Assembly: GCA_017305665.1 (NCBI GenBank)
Contig: JAFKKH010000012.1
Span: forward strand, 304,141-368,140
Reading direction: 5' to 3'
DNA length: 64,000 nt
Source: Hyphomicrobiales bacterium
Lineage (GTDB): Bacteria; Pseudomonadota; Alphaproteobacteria; Rhizobiales; Xanthobacteraceae
Numbering within the stretch: the stretch's first letter is position 1; each line of letters starts with the position of its first letter. Position numbers and translations under genes: made by a program. This document shows, one piece after another, positions 1-9,511 of the stretch. The notes under the pieces are model-generated. The model was given only the letters and a program-made list of their open reading frames with translations. It was not told the origin of the DNA and ran no database searches.

Positions 1-1838
1 GCGAAAATGAACTCCTGCACGCCGGCGGAGCGGAGCACGGCTTCCTGCTCACCGGGACGGCCTGCCAGATAGATATGGTTTGCACCGGCGGCGTGAAGGG
101 CCTTCGCCGCGGCCGCAGCGTGCTCGCCATAGACCTTGTCCGATGAACACAGGCAGACGAGGGCGGCGTTGGAGGCTTTGAAGGCGGCGGCAAGGGCCGC
201 GGGATCGGCAAATCCTTCACTGTCGACAGCTTCGATGCCGCCGGTCTCGAAGAAGCTCTTGGCGAAGGTGGCGCGGGCGGTGAAGTCGGCGGGCGTCCCG
301 AGATTGGCAAGGAAGACCTTGGGTCGTTCGCCGTTCGTCTTGAACATCGCATCGGAGCGATCGCGCAGCTTTTCAAAAGGCGCCGCAAGTCGCATCGGTG
401 CGAGTGCGTCAAATTTGATTTTTGTCTCGCCATAGGGGGTGAGCGCCACCGGCCTGGCCTCGAGGACCTCCGCCGGCTTCTCGTGCAGGTTCGGAAATTC
501 GCTGGCGCCGGTGAGTACGTCGCGGCGTTTTGCGACGTTGGCTTCGCGTACGGCGCGTGTCGCGGCGACCTTGCTTTGAATCAGGTTATGCTCCAGCGCG
601 GCGAACACGCCGCCAGCCTTGTCGATGGTCTGGAATTGCGTCCACGTCGCTTCGCACAGTTCGCGTGTCAGCGCCTCGATGCCGCCGGAGCCGGCGGCGG
701 GGTCGGACACCTTCGCCAGGTTGGACTCTTCGAGCAGGATCAGTTGCGTGTTGCGCGCCGCGCGCCGCGCAAACGCATCCGGCAAGCCGAGTGCCAGCGT
801 ATGCGGCAGCACGGTGAGGCTATTGGCGCCGCCGAGTCCCGCCGAGAAGGTCGCGATGGTCGCGCGCAGCATGTTCACGTAGGGATCGCGTTGCGTCAGC
901 ATGCGCCACGCCGTTTCCGCCGCGATGAACAGCGGTTTGGGCGCAAGGCCGCAGGCCTGCTCGATCCGGGCCCACAGCAGCCGCAACGCGCGGAATTTTG
1001 CCAGCGTCAGGAATTGATCGGCGTCGGCACTGAGCCGCGCATAGATCATGCCGCGTGCGTCGTCGAGCGGAACGCCAGCGCTTTCCAGCGCACGGAGGTA
1101 ATCGGTCGCGCAGGCGAGCACGAACGCAATCTCCTGTGCCTCGGATCCACCGGCGTCGTGGATCACGCGGCCGTCGGCAACGATGAAGGGACCCTTGAAG
1201 CCGGCGCTCGCCAGTGTCTTCGCCGCACCCGTCACCGCCGGCGCGATGTCCTGCCATGCGTAGGGGCTCGATCCCCAGGCGGCGCAGGCGCCGAGTGGGT
1301 CGAGGCCGAAACGAATGTCGCACTTGGCGGGGGCGAGACCCCGACCCTTGATGTATTCGGCGACATGGGTCGCGGCCATTCGCGACTGCGGGCCGACCTG
1401 CAATTCGATGGAGATTCCGGCATCGATGAACACGCCGTCGAGAATCTTGGCGACGGCTTCGGCGGTCGGTGGAAGGCCAAAGCCGTGCGCGCCGTTGGCG
1501 CCGGCGAACACCAGCGTCAGGCCGATGGCGCCATTCTCCAGATCATGCAGCGCCTGCGCGTTGGCCAGCGCGGCGTCCGGATGATCGATCCGCTGCATGA
1601 TCTGCCAGGGCGCTGCGGCGGCGCGGCTGCCGATAGCACTCGTACCTTGCGCGCGAGGATAGATCGGTTCGATCTTGAGGCCGTCATAGGTCTTGCCGAC
1701 CAGTTTCTCGAATGGCGCGCCTTTCAGCATCCCGTCGACCAGCTTGCGCCAGTCGTCCCGGGTCGCGGCAGGGAAATCGGAAGCAAGCGTCAGGTCGGAA
1801 GCAGCATCGTTGGGGGCAGGGGACATTCGGGCGTTCAT
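1..1838 (-). CDS. mutA: methylmalonyl-CoA mutase small (beta) subunit, 3' end cut by window edge
   Basis: Reading the minus strand from the ATG at 1838 gives 612 codons with no stop before the window edge. Methylmalonyl-CoA mutase interconverts methylmalonyl-CoA and succinyl-CoA in propionate and branched-chain amino acid breakdown. The mutase barrel signature LPHTLALGLPDAFARR lies near residue 340, followed by LLEESNLAKVSDPAAGSGG. The last ~130 residues form the B12-binding-like fold (DSEGFADPAALAAAFK, SSDKVYGEHAAAAAKALHAAG), but I do not see the DxHxxG cobalamin motif, as expected for the non-catalytic MutA subunit. The family is about 620-640 residues, so only a short tail is missing. mutB, the B12-binding subunit, is expected just beyond position 1. 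Long open frames on the opposite strand (for example 483-1985) are shadows of this GC-rich gene. Confidence 0.93.
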   Translation of the reverse strand, partial: MNARMSPAPNDAASDLTLASDFPAATRDDWRKLVDGMLKGAPFEKLVGKTYDGLKIEPIYPRAQGTSAIGSRAAAAPWQIMQRIDHPDAALANAQALHDLENGAIGLTLVFAGANGAHGFGLPPTAEAVAKILDGVFIDAGISIELQVGPQSRMAATHVAEYIKGRGLAPAKCDIRFGLDPLGACAAWGSSPYAWQDIAPAVTGAAKTLASAGFKGPFIVADGRVIHDAGGSEAQEIAFVLACATDYLRALESAGVPLDDARGMIYARLSADADQFLTLAKFRALRLLWARIEQACGLAPKPLFIAAETAWRMLTQRDPYVNMLRATIATFSAGLGGANSLTVLPHTLALGLPDAFARRAARNTQLILLEESNLAKVSDPAAGSGGIEALTRELCEATWTQFQTIDKAGGVFAALEHNLIQSKVAATRAVREANVAKRRDVLTGASEFPNLHEKPAEVLEARPVALTPYGETKIKFDALAPMRLAAPFEKLRDRSDAMFKTNGERPKVFLANLGTPADFTARATFAKSFFETGGIEAVDSEGFADPAALAAAFKASNAALVCLCSSDKVYGEHAAAAAKALHAAGANHIYLAGRPGEQEAVLRSAGVQEFIF

Positions 1839-2005
1839 TTTTCCGGAGGCAATCAATGTTCGCCGCAAAATGCCATGGGGCGACGGCCATGCCAAACGGT
1901 TGTTTGGCGTCGGAATTCGCTAACCGATATGCAGAAAACCGGGCAGCGGGCTGCCTTGGGTTTGCCGCAAGGGTTTTGCGGGTGAAAATGGAGCGGGATT
2001 TGGCG

Positions 2006-2497
2006 TCAACCGACGTCGGGCAGGCGCTCGATCCCGGCGGTTGAGACGGCAGCAAGGGCGTCCGCAACCTTTCTTCCCCCGATGACGCGATAAGGTGCAA
2101 TTTCCGCGAGCGGAACCAGCACGAAAGCGCGCTCGAACAGACGCGGATGCGGCAGCGTCAACTCGGGCTTGTCGAGTTTAACGTCGTCATAAGCGATGAT
2201 GTCGAGGTCCAGCGTGCGTGGACCCCACCGCGTTTCCTTTGTCCGGTCGCGGCCGAATTTCTTCTCGATCTTGTGCAGTGTGAACAGGAGCGCATGCGGA
2301 TCGAGAGCGGTTTCAATCTCGATGCACGCGTTGATGAAGCGATCCTGCTTCTCCTCGCCCCAGGGCGGCGTGACGTGGTCGGACGAGCGGGCGATCAGCG
2401 CCGCCTGGGTCATGCCGCAAATGTTGGCGACGGCCTTGCGGAAGGTTTCCCGGACATCGCCGACATTGCCGCCGAGTGCGATCAGAACGCTGGCCAT
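2006..2497 (-). CDS. folK: 2-amino-4-hydroxy-6-hydroxymethyldihydropteridine pyrophosphokinase (HPPK)
   Basis: 163 residues, the normal HPPK length. The enzyme transfers pyrophosphate from ATP to 6-hydroxymethyl-7,8-dihydropterin, the step before dihydropteroate synthase in folate synthesis. The N-terminal ALGGNVGD matches the family's LGSNxGD start. The signature RWGPRTLDLDIIAYDD, with the Mg-binding DLD, lies near residues 90-105, followed by LPHPRLFERAFVLVPLAEIAP. It is the last gene of a folP-folB-folK block on the minus strand, 7 bp after folB, so it is very probably co-transcribed. Pathway order and gene order match. Confidence 0.97.
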   Translation of the reverse strand: MASVLIALGGNVGDVRETFRKAVANICGMTQAALIARSSDHVTPPWGEEKQDRFINACIEIETALDPHALLFTLHKIEKKFGRDRTKETRWGPRTLDLDIIAYDDVKLDKPELTLPHPRLFERAFVLVPLAEIAPYRVIGGRKVADALAAVSTAGIERLPDVG

Positions 2498-2504
2498 CGC
2501 CGAC

Positions 2505-2870
2505 CTATTTCCTGCTGCGAGTCAGGATGACGCCGACGTCGTCGAAGATCGCCGCGATCGGCGCATGCGGCTTGTGCACGGTCACCTTGACTGCGTCGAT
2601 ACGCGGAAAAGCGGCAAGTACCGCGTCGGCGACCGCGCCGGCTGCGCGTTCAAGCAGCTTGTAATTAGTATCCTTGAACGCGGCGGTGGCTGTCGCGACC
2701 ACGTTGGAATACGACACGGTGTCGGAGAGGCGGTCGGTCTGCGAGGATTCCGACAGATCGGCCGACAAGTCGAGATCGATCACGAAGCGCTGGCCGACTT
2801 CCGTCTCGTGCTCCATGACGCCATGGCGCGCATGGATGACAACGCCGCGGATAAAGATCGTATCGGTCAT
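2505..2870 (-). CDS. folB: dihydroneopterin aldolase
   Basis: 121 residues. It converts 7,8-dihydroneopterin to 6-hydroxymethyl-7,8-dihydropterin plus glycolaldehyde, supplying FolK. The start TDTIFIRGVVIHARHGVMEHE matches the family pattern, in which the residue after GxxxxxxHGxxxxE binds the pterin. The C-terminal part carries a DAVKVTVHKPHAPI segment with the catalytic-lysine context (VxxxKPxAPI). Active enzymes are octamers of this small tunnelling fold. It lies between folP and folK with short gaps on both sides (27 and 7 bp), which indicates one operon. Confidence 0.96.
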   Translation of the reverse strand: MTDTIFIRGVVIHARHGVMEHETEVGQRFVIDLDLSADLSESSQTDRLSDTVSYSNVVATATAAFKDTNYKLLERAAGAVADAVLAAFPRIDAVKVTVHKPHAPIAAIFDDVGVILTRSRK

Positions 2871-2897
2871 CGTCTATGATCCCCGCCTGTGCCCCGA

Positions 2898-3782
2898 CTA
2901 TCGTTTGGCCTCGATGGCTTGCGCGACGCGCAACGCCTGCATGGTCTCGGCAACGTCATGCGTGCGAATGATACTGGCGCCTGCACGCGCCGCAATCAGG
3001 TGTGCAGCGATCGAGCCGCCAAGCCGTTCCTCCGGCTCCGATGGGACCACCGTGCTGATGAAGCGCTTGCGTGACGCGCCGACCAGAATCGGCAAACCGA
3101 AGGTCCGCAACTCGTCGAGCCGGGCCAGCGCTGTCATGCTCTGCTCCTGTGTCTTGCCGAAGCCGATGCCGGGATCAAGCACGATGTGCCCTGCGGGAAT
3201 GCCGGCTTTCGCCGCGATCGCGAGCGACCTGTCGAAGAATGCGGCGATATCCTGCATGATGTCGATCCCGCCGTCGGCCTTGTCGCGATTATGCATGATG
3301 ATGACCGGCACGCCATGCTCGGCAACCACGCCCGCCATGTCCGGATCGCGCTGCAGGCCCCAGACATCGTTGGCGATGGCTGCGCCCGTTTCGAGCGCCC
3401 AACCAACGACGGATGATTTCATGCTGTCGATCGAGACGGGGATACCGAGCGCGATGGTGGGGGCGAGAACCGGCTTCAGTCGATCCAATTCCTCGTCGCG
3501 CGAGACCGGTAGCGAACCGTAGGGGCGGGTGGATTCCGCGCCGATGTCGATGATGTCGGCGCCTTCCGCGACCATACGGCTCGCTTGCGCCAGCGCACGA
3601 TCAGGAGTGATGAACTGTCCACCGTCCGAAAACGAGTCAGGGGTGATGTTCAGCACCCCCATGATCGCCGGAGAAGGCCTCGACAGCAGCGCCTGCAGCA
3701 CCGGATGACATGCATCGTTTGCCGGAGGCCTGGATGTGGAACTCGCCGCGGTCATGCGGTCGCTTTGCGCGGTCCCAGGCAT
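2898..3782 (-). CDS. folP: dihydropteroate synthase
   Basis: 294 residues. A TIM-barrel enzyme that condenses 6-hydroxymethyl-dihydropterin pyrophosphate with p-aminobenzoate; target of sulfonamides. Visible motifs are IMGVLNITPDSFSDGG (pyrophosphate-binding loop, near residue 40), GADIIDIGAESTRP, VSIDSMKSSVV, the conserved ANDVWG, VLDPGIGFGKT and VGASRKRFI. The first ~35 residues are not conserved in the family. An internal ATG at 3755 is an alternative start, and neither start has a strong ribosome site. First gene of the folP-folB-folK operon. Confidence 0.97.
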   Translation of the reverse strand: MPGTAQSDRMTAASSTSRPPANDACHPVLQALLSRPSPAIMGVLNITPDSFSDGGQFITPDRALAQASRMVAEGADIIDIGAESTRPYGSLPVSRDEELDRLKPVLAPTIALGIPVSIDSMKSSVVGWALETGAAIANDVWGLQRDPDMAGVVAEHGVPVIIMHNRDKADGGIDIMQDIAAFFDRSLAIAAKAGIPAGHIVLDPGIGFGKTQEQSMTALARLDELRTFGLPILVGASRKRFISTVVPSEPEERLGGSIAAHLIAARAGASIIRTHDVAETMQALRVAQAIEAKR

Positions 3783-3840
3783 GGAGTCAAGGCGCGAAAA
3801 ACGTCATGGAGAGGACGGCGGGCAGCCGCGTCGAACGGGT

Positions 3841-4248
3841 TCAGTAGGTGATCTTGAGCGGCAGCTTGCGCGCCTGCGCGATCAGTTCGCCGATCGACTT
3901 CTCGGAGGGCAGCGCGTTGACCAGCTTGCGCTTGGTATTCACGTCCTTCATCGCCTGGGCGAGGCGCGCCGGATTGCGGTGGGTCAGTTCGCGCACCGTG
4001 GTGACGCCGGCGGCACGGAGCAGCTTCGTCTTGCCATTCCCAAGGCCGGGAATGCGCATGTAGTCCGCGATGTTCGCCCACTCCAACAGTTGCTGTTCGC
4101 TGAAGCCGGTTTTGGCGGCGAGAGTTTTGCGGCCTTTCGAGGTATGAGCGGCTTCGAGGAAAGCCTCCGTGGTCCGAATGCCGACCGACCTCAACTTCTT
4201 GGCATCGACAGCGGTCAGACCTTCGAGCTTGGCGATTGGATATGTCAT
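3841..4248 (-). CDS. DUF4332-type helix-hairpin-helix protein
   Basis: 135 residues from the ATG at 4248 (a TTG three codons upstream is possible). The protein contains paired helix-hairpin-helix-like segments: LEGLTAVDAKKLRSVGIRTTEAFL and YMRIPGLGNGKTKLLRAAGVTTVREL, the layout of DUF4332 proteins. Such HhH repeats usually contact DNA or nucleotides, but no enzymatic function is known for the family and I see no catalytic motif. It sits 59 bp upstream of folP on the same strand, so it may be the first gene of that transcript. A link to folate synthesis is not implied. Confidence 0.85.
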   Translation of the reverse strand: MTYPIAKLEGLTAVDAKKLRSVGIRTTEAFLEAAHTSKGRKTLAAKTGFSEQQLLEWANIADYMRIPGLGNGKTKLLRAAGVTTVRELTHRNPARLAQAMKDVNTKRKLVNALPSEKSIGELIAQARKLPLKITY

Positions 4249-4272
4249 GCTACTCAAGGATGTGAAGGTGCT

Positions 4273-4638
4273 TTATGCGAACTGACGAAGGCCCGGTGTC
4301 CCGGCGATGATCTCGCCCATCCGATCCGCCCCAACTCTGTCGCGGCCGAGCTTGAAAAATTCACGGGCGACGTTCTGAATCTCGCCCATGCCCAGCCCAA
4401 GCGCCATCAATCGGCTTCCGAGTGCCATCAGACCGCTGCCCATCAGTCTGCTGAGGCCACCACCGCTGGCGGATGCCGCGATCGCGCTTTCCGCGCCGGG
4501 AATCGCATCGATCAGAGACTGAACCTTGTCGGAGGGACCTTCCTTACGCAGAAAATCCAGCATCATGCCGACGGTTTTCCCCGCGACAGCCGGATCAATG
4601 CCGGTCTTCGCGGCAAGCTGTTCGATCAATTCGTCCAT
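4273..4638 (-). CDS. small conserved protein, DUF2267-like
   Basis: 121 residues. I chose the ATG at 4638 because homologous proteins begin MDELIEQLAAK; the upstream extension of the frame looks non-coding. The N-terminal half (DPAVAGKTVGMMLDFLRKEGPSDKV) is helical and resembles the DUF2267 family found in this order. The second half is Gly/Met rich (GGGLSRLMGSGLMALG) and ends in a helical segment IQNVAREFFKLGRDR. No transmembrane helix or signal peptide is evident. It lies 24 bp before the DUF4332 gene on the same strand. Function unknown. Confidence 0.8.
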   Translation of the reverse strand: MDELIEQLAAKTGIDPAVAGKTVGMMLDFLRKEGPSDKVQSLIDAIPGAESAIAASASGGGLSRLMGSGLMALGSRLMALGLGMGEIQNVAREFFKLGRDRVGADRMGEIIAGTPGLRQFA

Positions 4639-4955
4639 GATGCCCCGCCTGTTCCGGTTGCTCGCCGGATCCTTGTTTATGATTTTATCTTGATGCCCCA
4701 TGACACGAAATACAAGCGGCGACTGCAAAACAGATCGCTTTGGACGGTCAATCGCGCCGCAAGTGTTGCCGCAATGCAAGACCGAACGCTTGATTCACTC
4801 TCGAAACGCCGCCGTTAGATTGGAATGCATCTATGAAGGCATCGACATCAGTTTCAGCGTGCCGATTTTCGATTGCTACACAATGGCACGTTGGGTTCAA
4901 TCGGTGCAGAACATGACGTATGATAATCACGGCGAGACCACCGAGAGGCGATGAA
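4639..4955. other. intergenic region between divergent genes (317 bp)
   Basis: Lies between the DUF2267-like gene (minus) and the HerA-like gene (plus), so it should hold both promoters. It is noticeably more AT-rich than its flanks around 4660-4700 and 4850-4930. I see no convincing small gene, hairpin terminator or known operator. Short open frames here lack ribosome sites and family resemblance. Confidence 0.5.
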
Positions 4956-6557
4956 ATGGCGACGACCGCGGCCCAAATTGGCGATACCGATCAAAGCATA
5001 TTCATCGGGAAAGGCGAACAACCTGCATGGCTGACATTAGGACTCGCCAATCGTCACGGTCTGGTGACCGGTGCCACGGGAACCGGAAAAACCGTGTCGC
5101 TGCAGGTGATGGCGGAAGGTTTCGCGCGCGCTGGCGTGCCTGTGTTCGCCGCAGATATCAAGGGCGACCTCTCGGGTATTTCGCAGGTTGGCGAGGCCAA
5201 GGACTTCATTCTGAAGCGGGCCAAGGACATCGGCCTGACATTCCAGCCGGATCAATTCTCGACGGTGTTCTGGGACGTTTTCGGCGAGCAGGGGCATCCC
5301 GTACGCGCGACGGTCACGGAAATGGGACCGCTGTTGTTGGCGCGCATGCTCGATCTGAATGACGTTCAGGAAGGCGTGCTCAATGTGGCGTTTCGTGTTG
5401 CGGACGAAAATGGGCTTGCGCTGCTCGATATGAAGGATTTGCGCGCCATTCTCGACGCTATCGCTCCGGCCGACAAGAAGGATGAGATTTCCGATGAACT
5501 GATGAAGGTGAAGCAGGCCGCGCAGAAATTCGGCAATGTCACCAAGGCGACAGTCGGGACCATCCAGCGTCAGCTTCTGGTGCTGGAAAACCAGGGTGGT
5601 GAGAAATTCTTCGGCGAACCGGCGCTCGACCTGAAGGATTTCATGCGTACCGATCGCGATGGTCGCGGCATGGTCAATATTCTCGTTGCCGACAAGCTGA
5701 TGCAGAGCCCGCGTCTCTATGCCACGTTCCTGCTCTGGATGCTGTCGGAATTGTTCGAGCAATTGCCTGAAGTGGGCGATCCGCCGAAGCCGAAGCTGGT
5801 GTTCTTTTTCGACGAGGCCCACCTCCTGTTCAACGATGCGCCCAAGGCGCTGATGGACAAGATCGAGCAGGTGGTGCGTCTGATCCGTTCCAAGGGCGTC
5901 GGCGTCTATTTCGTGACGCAGAATCCAATCGACGTTCCCGACAAGGTGCTGTCCCAACTCGGCAACCGGGTGCAGCACGCGTTGCGCGCGTTCACCCCGC
6001 GCGACCAGAAGGCCGTCGCGGCCGCTGCCCAGACTTTTCGACCGAACCCGAAGCTGAATACCGCGCAGGTCATCACCGAACTCGGCAAGGGCGAAGCGCT
6101 GGTGTCGTTTCTGGAGGGCAACGGCACACCGGCCATGGTCGAACGCGTTCTGATACGGCCGCCAGCGGCGCGGATCGGGCCGATCACGGCGGAAGAGCGC
6201 AAGGCGCTCATGGACGCCAGCCCCGTGAAAGGAAAGTATGACACCGCGATCGACGCCGAATCCGCGTACGAACTGCTTCAGAAGCGTGTCGCCGGAACGG
6301 CGTCCGCCGAAGGATCGGAAGGTGGCGGAATTCTTGGCCAGATCGGATCGATTGTTGGCACGGTTTTTGGAACCAATACATCGCGCGGCCGGATGTCGAC
6401 CGGGCAGGTCATTGCGCGCAGCGTGACGCGCTCGGTTACCAACAAGGTCGTCGGAGGCATCGTCGCTGATCTCGGCAAGTCGGTCGGCGGCTCGCTCGGC
6501 GGTTCGGTCGGTCGCGCGCTGGTGCGCGGTGCGCTGGGAGGGTTGTTGCGGCGATAG
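4956..6557 (+). CDS. HerA-like / DUF853 P-loop ATPase
   Basis: 533 residues from the ATG at 4956, which follows a GAGAGG ribosome site 7 bp upstream. Walker A GATGTGKT is at residues 39-46 and the Walker B-like [12 protein letters not shown] near residue 285, followed by the sensor segment [20 protein letters not shown]. This is the layout of the bacterial DUF853 (YjgR) branch of HerA/FtsK-type ATPases. The family is linked to DNA or protein translocation but has no firmly established role. The C-terminal ~70 residues are Gly/Ser rich ([19 protein letters not shown]). There is no nuclease (NurA) partner next to it. It appears to be a single-gene transcript. Confidence 0.9.
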   Translation: MATTAAQIGDTDQSIFIGKGEQPAWLTLGLANRHGLVTGATGTGKTVSLQVMAEGFARAGVPVFAADIKGDLSGISQVGEAKDFILKRAKDIGLTFQPDQFSTVFWDVFGEQGHPVRATVTEMGPLLLARMLDLNDVQEGVLNVAFRVADENGLALLDMKDLRAILDAIAPADKKDEISDELMKVKQAAQKFGNVTKATVGTIQRQLLVLENQGGEKFFGEPALDLKDFMRTDRDGRGMVNILVADKLMQSPRLYATFLLWMLSELFEQLPEVGDPPKPKLVFFFDEAHLLFNDAPKALMDKIEQVVRLIRSKGVGVYFVTQNPIDVPDKVLSQLGNRVQHALRAFTPRDQKAVAAAAQTFRPNPKLNTAQVITELGKGEALVSFLEGNGTPAMVERVLIRPPAARIGPITAEERKALMDASPVKGKYDTAIDAESAYELLQKRVAGTASAEGSEGGGILGQIGSIVGTVFGTNTSRGRMSTGQVIARSVTRSVTNKVVGGIVADLGKSVGGSLGGSVGRALVRGALGGLLRR

Positions 6558-6684
6558 TGCGTGGGGCGGCAATGCATGTCCTCCCAGTTGTTCTGCCGGA
6601 CGAGTGACGGTTTTCAGCCGCTGCCGTTTCTGATAACGCAGAGCGTGCAGGCGATGCTGCCGCGTCGACAACGGAAAAATCCTC

Positions 6685-7974
6685 GTGCTGAGATGGCCGT
6701 CTTTCCGGCGCCCGCTGGACGTTCTCTTTCTGGTGGCCTGTGTTCTGCTGAGTGCCGATGTTCTGGTTCCGGAAATCTGGGGGCACGGCAAGACCAAGGA
6801 TTATTCGTTGTGGTACTGGGCGGGGCAGCAAGTCCTGCACGGCGGACATTTGTACCCGAACGGGCCGAACGCCAATTTTGACTTCCTTTATCCGCCACTG
6901 TCCGCGATCCTGCTCGCCATACCCGGCTACTTCGGGAAAATTCCGCTGTATGTCGGCTTGTGTCTGCTCAATGCCTCTGCGTGGTGGATGACTGGACAAC
7001 TGTCTAACGCCATGACCGGATCGGGAAGGGAGCCCGGTCCCTGGCTCGCGGCGTTGCCGGGCATTGTGACGATTACCTTCGTCTTCGACATGTTCGACCT
7101 TGGGCAGCCGAACCTCGTTCTTCTCGCCATGATGTTACTCGGCTTTTGGTGGCTTTGGCAGGGGCGCGGCTGGATCGCGGGAAGCATGTTCGCGCTCGCC
7201 ACCGCCATCAAGGTGTTTCCGGTCGCCGTGCTGCCTTACTTGCTATGGCGCCGCCAATGGGCGAGCGCGGCGAGCATGGTCGCGTTTCTGGGCATCTTCC
7301 TGTTTCTGGTGCCGGCTCCGATCCGTGGCTTCGATCGCAATGTCGCCGAACTGACCACATGGTATCGCGGCATGGTGAGTTCGAACTCGGAGCAGGGGTT
7401 TGGGCAACGTGACGCGCAGAACTGGTCGTGGGTCAACCAGTCGATCATCGCCGTCACACATCGGCTAGTACGGCCGATCAACTACAACCAGATCGATCCT
7501 GCGAAGCCGCCGCAATACATGAATATCGCCGATCTCGACTACAGGACCGCAAACGGGATTGTGCTGGCCGTCTTTGCTGCGATCGGACTAGGCTTCATCG
7601 CGATCCTCCCGGCACGCGCGAAGATGACACCGCGATCGACCGCGGAGGAGGTCGGGATTCTCCTCTGCCTGATGACGATCGCGTCGCCGCTGGCGCGGCA
7701 GTATTATTTCATATGGCTGTTCTTTCCGATTACGGTGCTGTTCCATCGCGCTGCCTTCGATCTGCGACCACAGGCGCAAGCTGTCACACGGTGGGCGCTC
7801 GGCATATCCTTTGCGCTGATGATTTTCTCGTTGCCGGTGTTTCCAAAAATCCTTCAAGCCGCTGGTAACAATCTTGTGGCGACCTTTGTTTTGATTGCCG
7901 CGCTGGCGTGGCACATCCATCATCCGCCGTCGGCGAGCGATCCTGCTTCGGCTGCCTCGCCGGGAAAAGTCTGA
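6685..7974 (+). CDS. GT-C type membrane glycosyltransferase (GT87 / DUF2029 family)
   Basis: 429 residues from a GTG at 6685. It has roughly ten hydrophobic segments, beginning with LDVLFLVACVLLSADVLV. A periplasmic loop follows that contains DYSLWYWAGQQVLHGGHLYP and FDFLYPPLSAIL, matching the family's D-x-x-x-Y and YPP motifs. These enzymes use polyprenyl-phosphate mannose or arabinose donors at the outer face of the inner membrane. The acceptor cannot be inferred here. The gap to the next gene is only 34 bp, so it may be co-transcribed with the dipeptidase, although no functional link is obvious. Confidence 0.85.
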   Translation: MLRWPSFRRPLDVLFLVACVLLSADVLVPEIWGHGKTKDYSLWYWAGQQVLHGGHLYPNGPNANFDFLYPPLSAILLAIPGYFGKIPLYVGLCLLNASAWWMTGQLSNAMTGSGREPGPWLAALPGIVTITFVFDMFDLGQPNLVLLAMMLLGFWWLWQGRGWIAGSMFALATAIKVFPVAVLPYLLWRRQWASAASMVAFLGIFLFLVPAPIRGFDRNVAELTTWYRGMVSSNSEQGFGQRDAQNWSWVNQSIIAVTHRLVRPINYNQIDPAKPPQYMNIADLDYRTANGIVLAVFAAIGLGFIAILPARAKMTPRSTAEEVGILLCLMTIASPLARQYYFIWLFFPITVLFHRAAFDLRPQAQAVTRWALGISFALMIFSLPVFPKILQAAGNNLVATFVLIAALAWHIHHPPSASDPASAASPGKV

Positions 7975-8008
7975 AAACCGTTCGCGTCGCAAAATCGGGA
8001 AAAGCCAA

Positions 8009-9415
8009 ATGTCCAGCACATCGCAACTGCAGTCGGTTCTCGATCACATCGATGCGGATTTCGACAACAGCCTGGAGCGACTGTTCACGCTGTTGCGTAT
8101 CAAATCGATTTCAGCCGATCCTGCTTTTGCGGGCGATTGCAAGGCGGCGGCAGATCATCTGGCCGATGATATCGCGACACTGAAGTTCAAGACCGAGGTT
8201 CGTCCGACAGCCGGCCATCCCGCTGTGGTCGCGACAAGCAACGGCAACAGCGGATCGCGCCCGCATGTCCTGTTTTACGGCCACTACGACGTGCAGCCGG
8301 TCGATCCGCTCAACCTCTGGAATCGCCCGCCGTTCGAGCCGGTCGTGACGACCCATGCCGACGGACGCAAGATCATCGTTGCCCGTGGCGCCGAGGACGA
8401 CAAGGGCCAGTTGATGACGTTCGTCGAAGCCTGCCGTGCCTGGATGTCGGTCACCGGTTCGCTGCCGCTGGATGTGACGATCCTGATCGAAGGCGAGGAA
8501 GAAATCGGCTCGAAAAATTTCGTGCCGTTCCTCGAGAAGAACAAGAAGGACTTTGCCGCTGACTTTGCGCTGGTGTGCGATACCGGCATGTGGGACCCGG
8601 ACACGCCGGCCATCACCACCTCGCTGCGCGGACTGGTCTACGAGGAAGTCGTCATCAAGGCCGCGAATCGCGATCTGCACTCCGGCGTTTTCGGTGGTGG
8701 GGCGCGTAACCCGATCCGGGTGTTGACCCGAATTCTCGGCAGCCTTCAGGACGATGACGGCCACATCACGATTCCCGGATTCTATGATGGCGTAAAGGAT
8801 CTGCCGCCGGATATCCTGGCGCAATGGAAGAGCCTCAACCTGACGCCCGAGTCGTTTCTCAAGCCGATCGGATTGTCGATTCCGGCCGGTGAAAAGGATC
8901 GCCTGCTGATCGAGCAGGTGTCGTCGCGGCCGACCTGTGACATCAACGGTATCGTCGGCGGCTATACTGGCGAGGGCTCCAAGACGGTGATTCCAGCGCA
9001 GGCGTCGGCGAAGGTCTCGTTTCGTCTCGTCGAGGGGCAGAAGCCGGACAAAATCCGCGCGGCTTTCCGTGCCTTCGTCAAGGAGCGCGTGCCGAAAGAC
9101 TGCTCCGTCGAATTCCTCGATCACTCCGTCGCGCCTGCGATCGCGCTCGACTGGACCATGAAGCCATTGGCCGCCGCGAAGCAGGCCCTGACCGACGAGT
9201 GGAACAAGGAAGCGCTGCTGATCGGCTCCGGTGCATCGATTCCGATCGTCGCCGATTTCAAGAACACGCTGGGTCTGGACACCGTGCTGGTCGGCTTCGG
9301 CCTCGATGACGACAACATCCATTCGCCGAACGAGAAGTACGACCTGAAGAGCTTTCACAAAGGTATCCGGTCGTGGGCACGCATTCTCGCGGCGCTGGCC
9401 GCGATGCCGCGTTGA
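8009..9415 (+). CDS. M20 family metallo-dipeptidase
   Basis: 468 residues. Start placed at MSSTSQLQS (ATG 8009), where homology begins; the frame stays open upstream but reads basic low-complexity sequence. A cytosolic two-zinc peptidase of the carnosinase/DUG1-like M20 branch. Zinc and catalytic residues are visible in VLFYGHYDVQPVDP (H and the following D), RGAEDDKGQ (bridging D) and EGEEEIGS (general base E). A dimerisation/lid domain follows (RDLHSGVFGG), then FGLDDDNIHSPNE with the last zinc histidine. Substrate is likely a di- or tripeptide, though amidohydrolase activity cannot be excluded. Confidence 0.93.
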   Translation: MSSTSQLQSVLDHIDADFDNSLERLFTLLRIKSISADPAFAGDCKAAADHLADDIATLKFKTEVRPTAGHPAVVATSNGNSGSRPHVLFYGHYDVQPVDPLNLWNRPPFEPVVTTHADGRKIIVARGAEDDKGQLMTFVEACRAWMSVTGSLPLDVTILIEGEEEIGSKNFVPFLEKNKKDFAADFALVCDTGMWDPDTPAITTSLRGLVYEEVVIKAANRDLHSGVFGGGARNPIRVLTRILGSLQDDDGHITIPGFYDGVKDLPPDILAQWKSLNLTPESFLKPIGLSIPAGEKDRLLIEQVSSRPTCDINGIVGGYTGEGSKTVIPAQASAKVSFRLVEGQKPDKIRAAFRAFVKERVPKDCSVEFLDHSVAPAIALDWTMKPLAAAKQALTDEWNKEALLIGSGASIPIVADFKNTLGLDTVLVGFGLDDDNIHSPNEKYDLKSFHKGIRSWARILAALAAMPR

Positions 9416-9439
9416 AGCGGCCAACGTTCGTCGACGTAA

Positions 9440-9467
9440 AAACGCCGCCCGGAATTGGGCGGCGTTT
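9440..9467. terminator. bidirectional hairpin terminator
   Basis: A perfect 11-bp stem (AAACGCCGCCC / GGGCGGCGTTT) with a 6-nt loop lies between the convergent dipeptidase and aldolase genes. T-rich or A-rich ends on both sides suit termination from either direction. Confidence 0.85.
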
Positions 9468-9511
9468 GAATTCGACGTGTAGAGGGTGATGGCGCGAGTC
9501 TACACCAATTC

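Noticed and set aside
483-1985. 500-codon plus-strand open frame
   Set aside because: Antisense to mutA, Arg/Gly/Gln-rich composition, no family resemblance; GC-rich shadow.
5037-6797. 586-codon minus-strand open frame
   Set aside because: Shadow of the HerA-like gene; His/Arg/Gln-rich without family-like segments.
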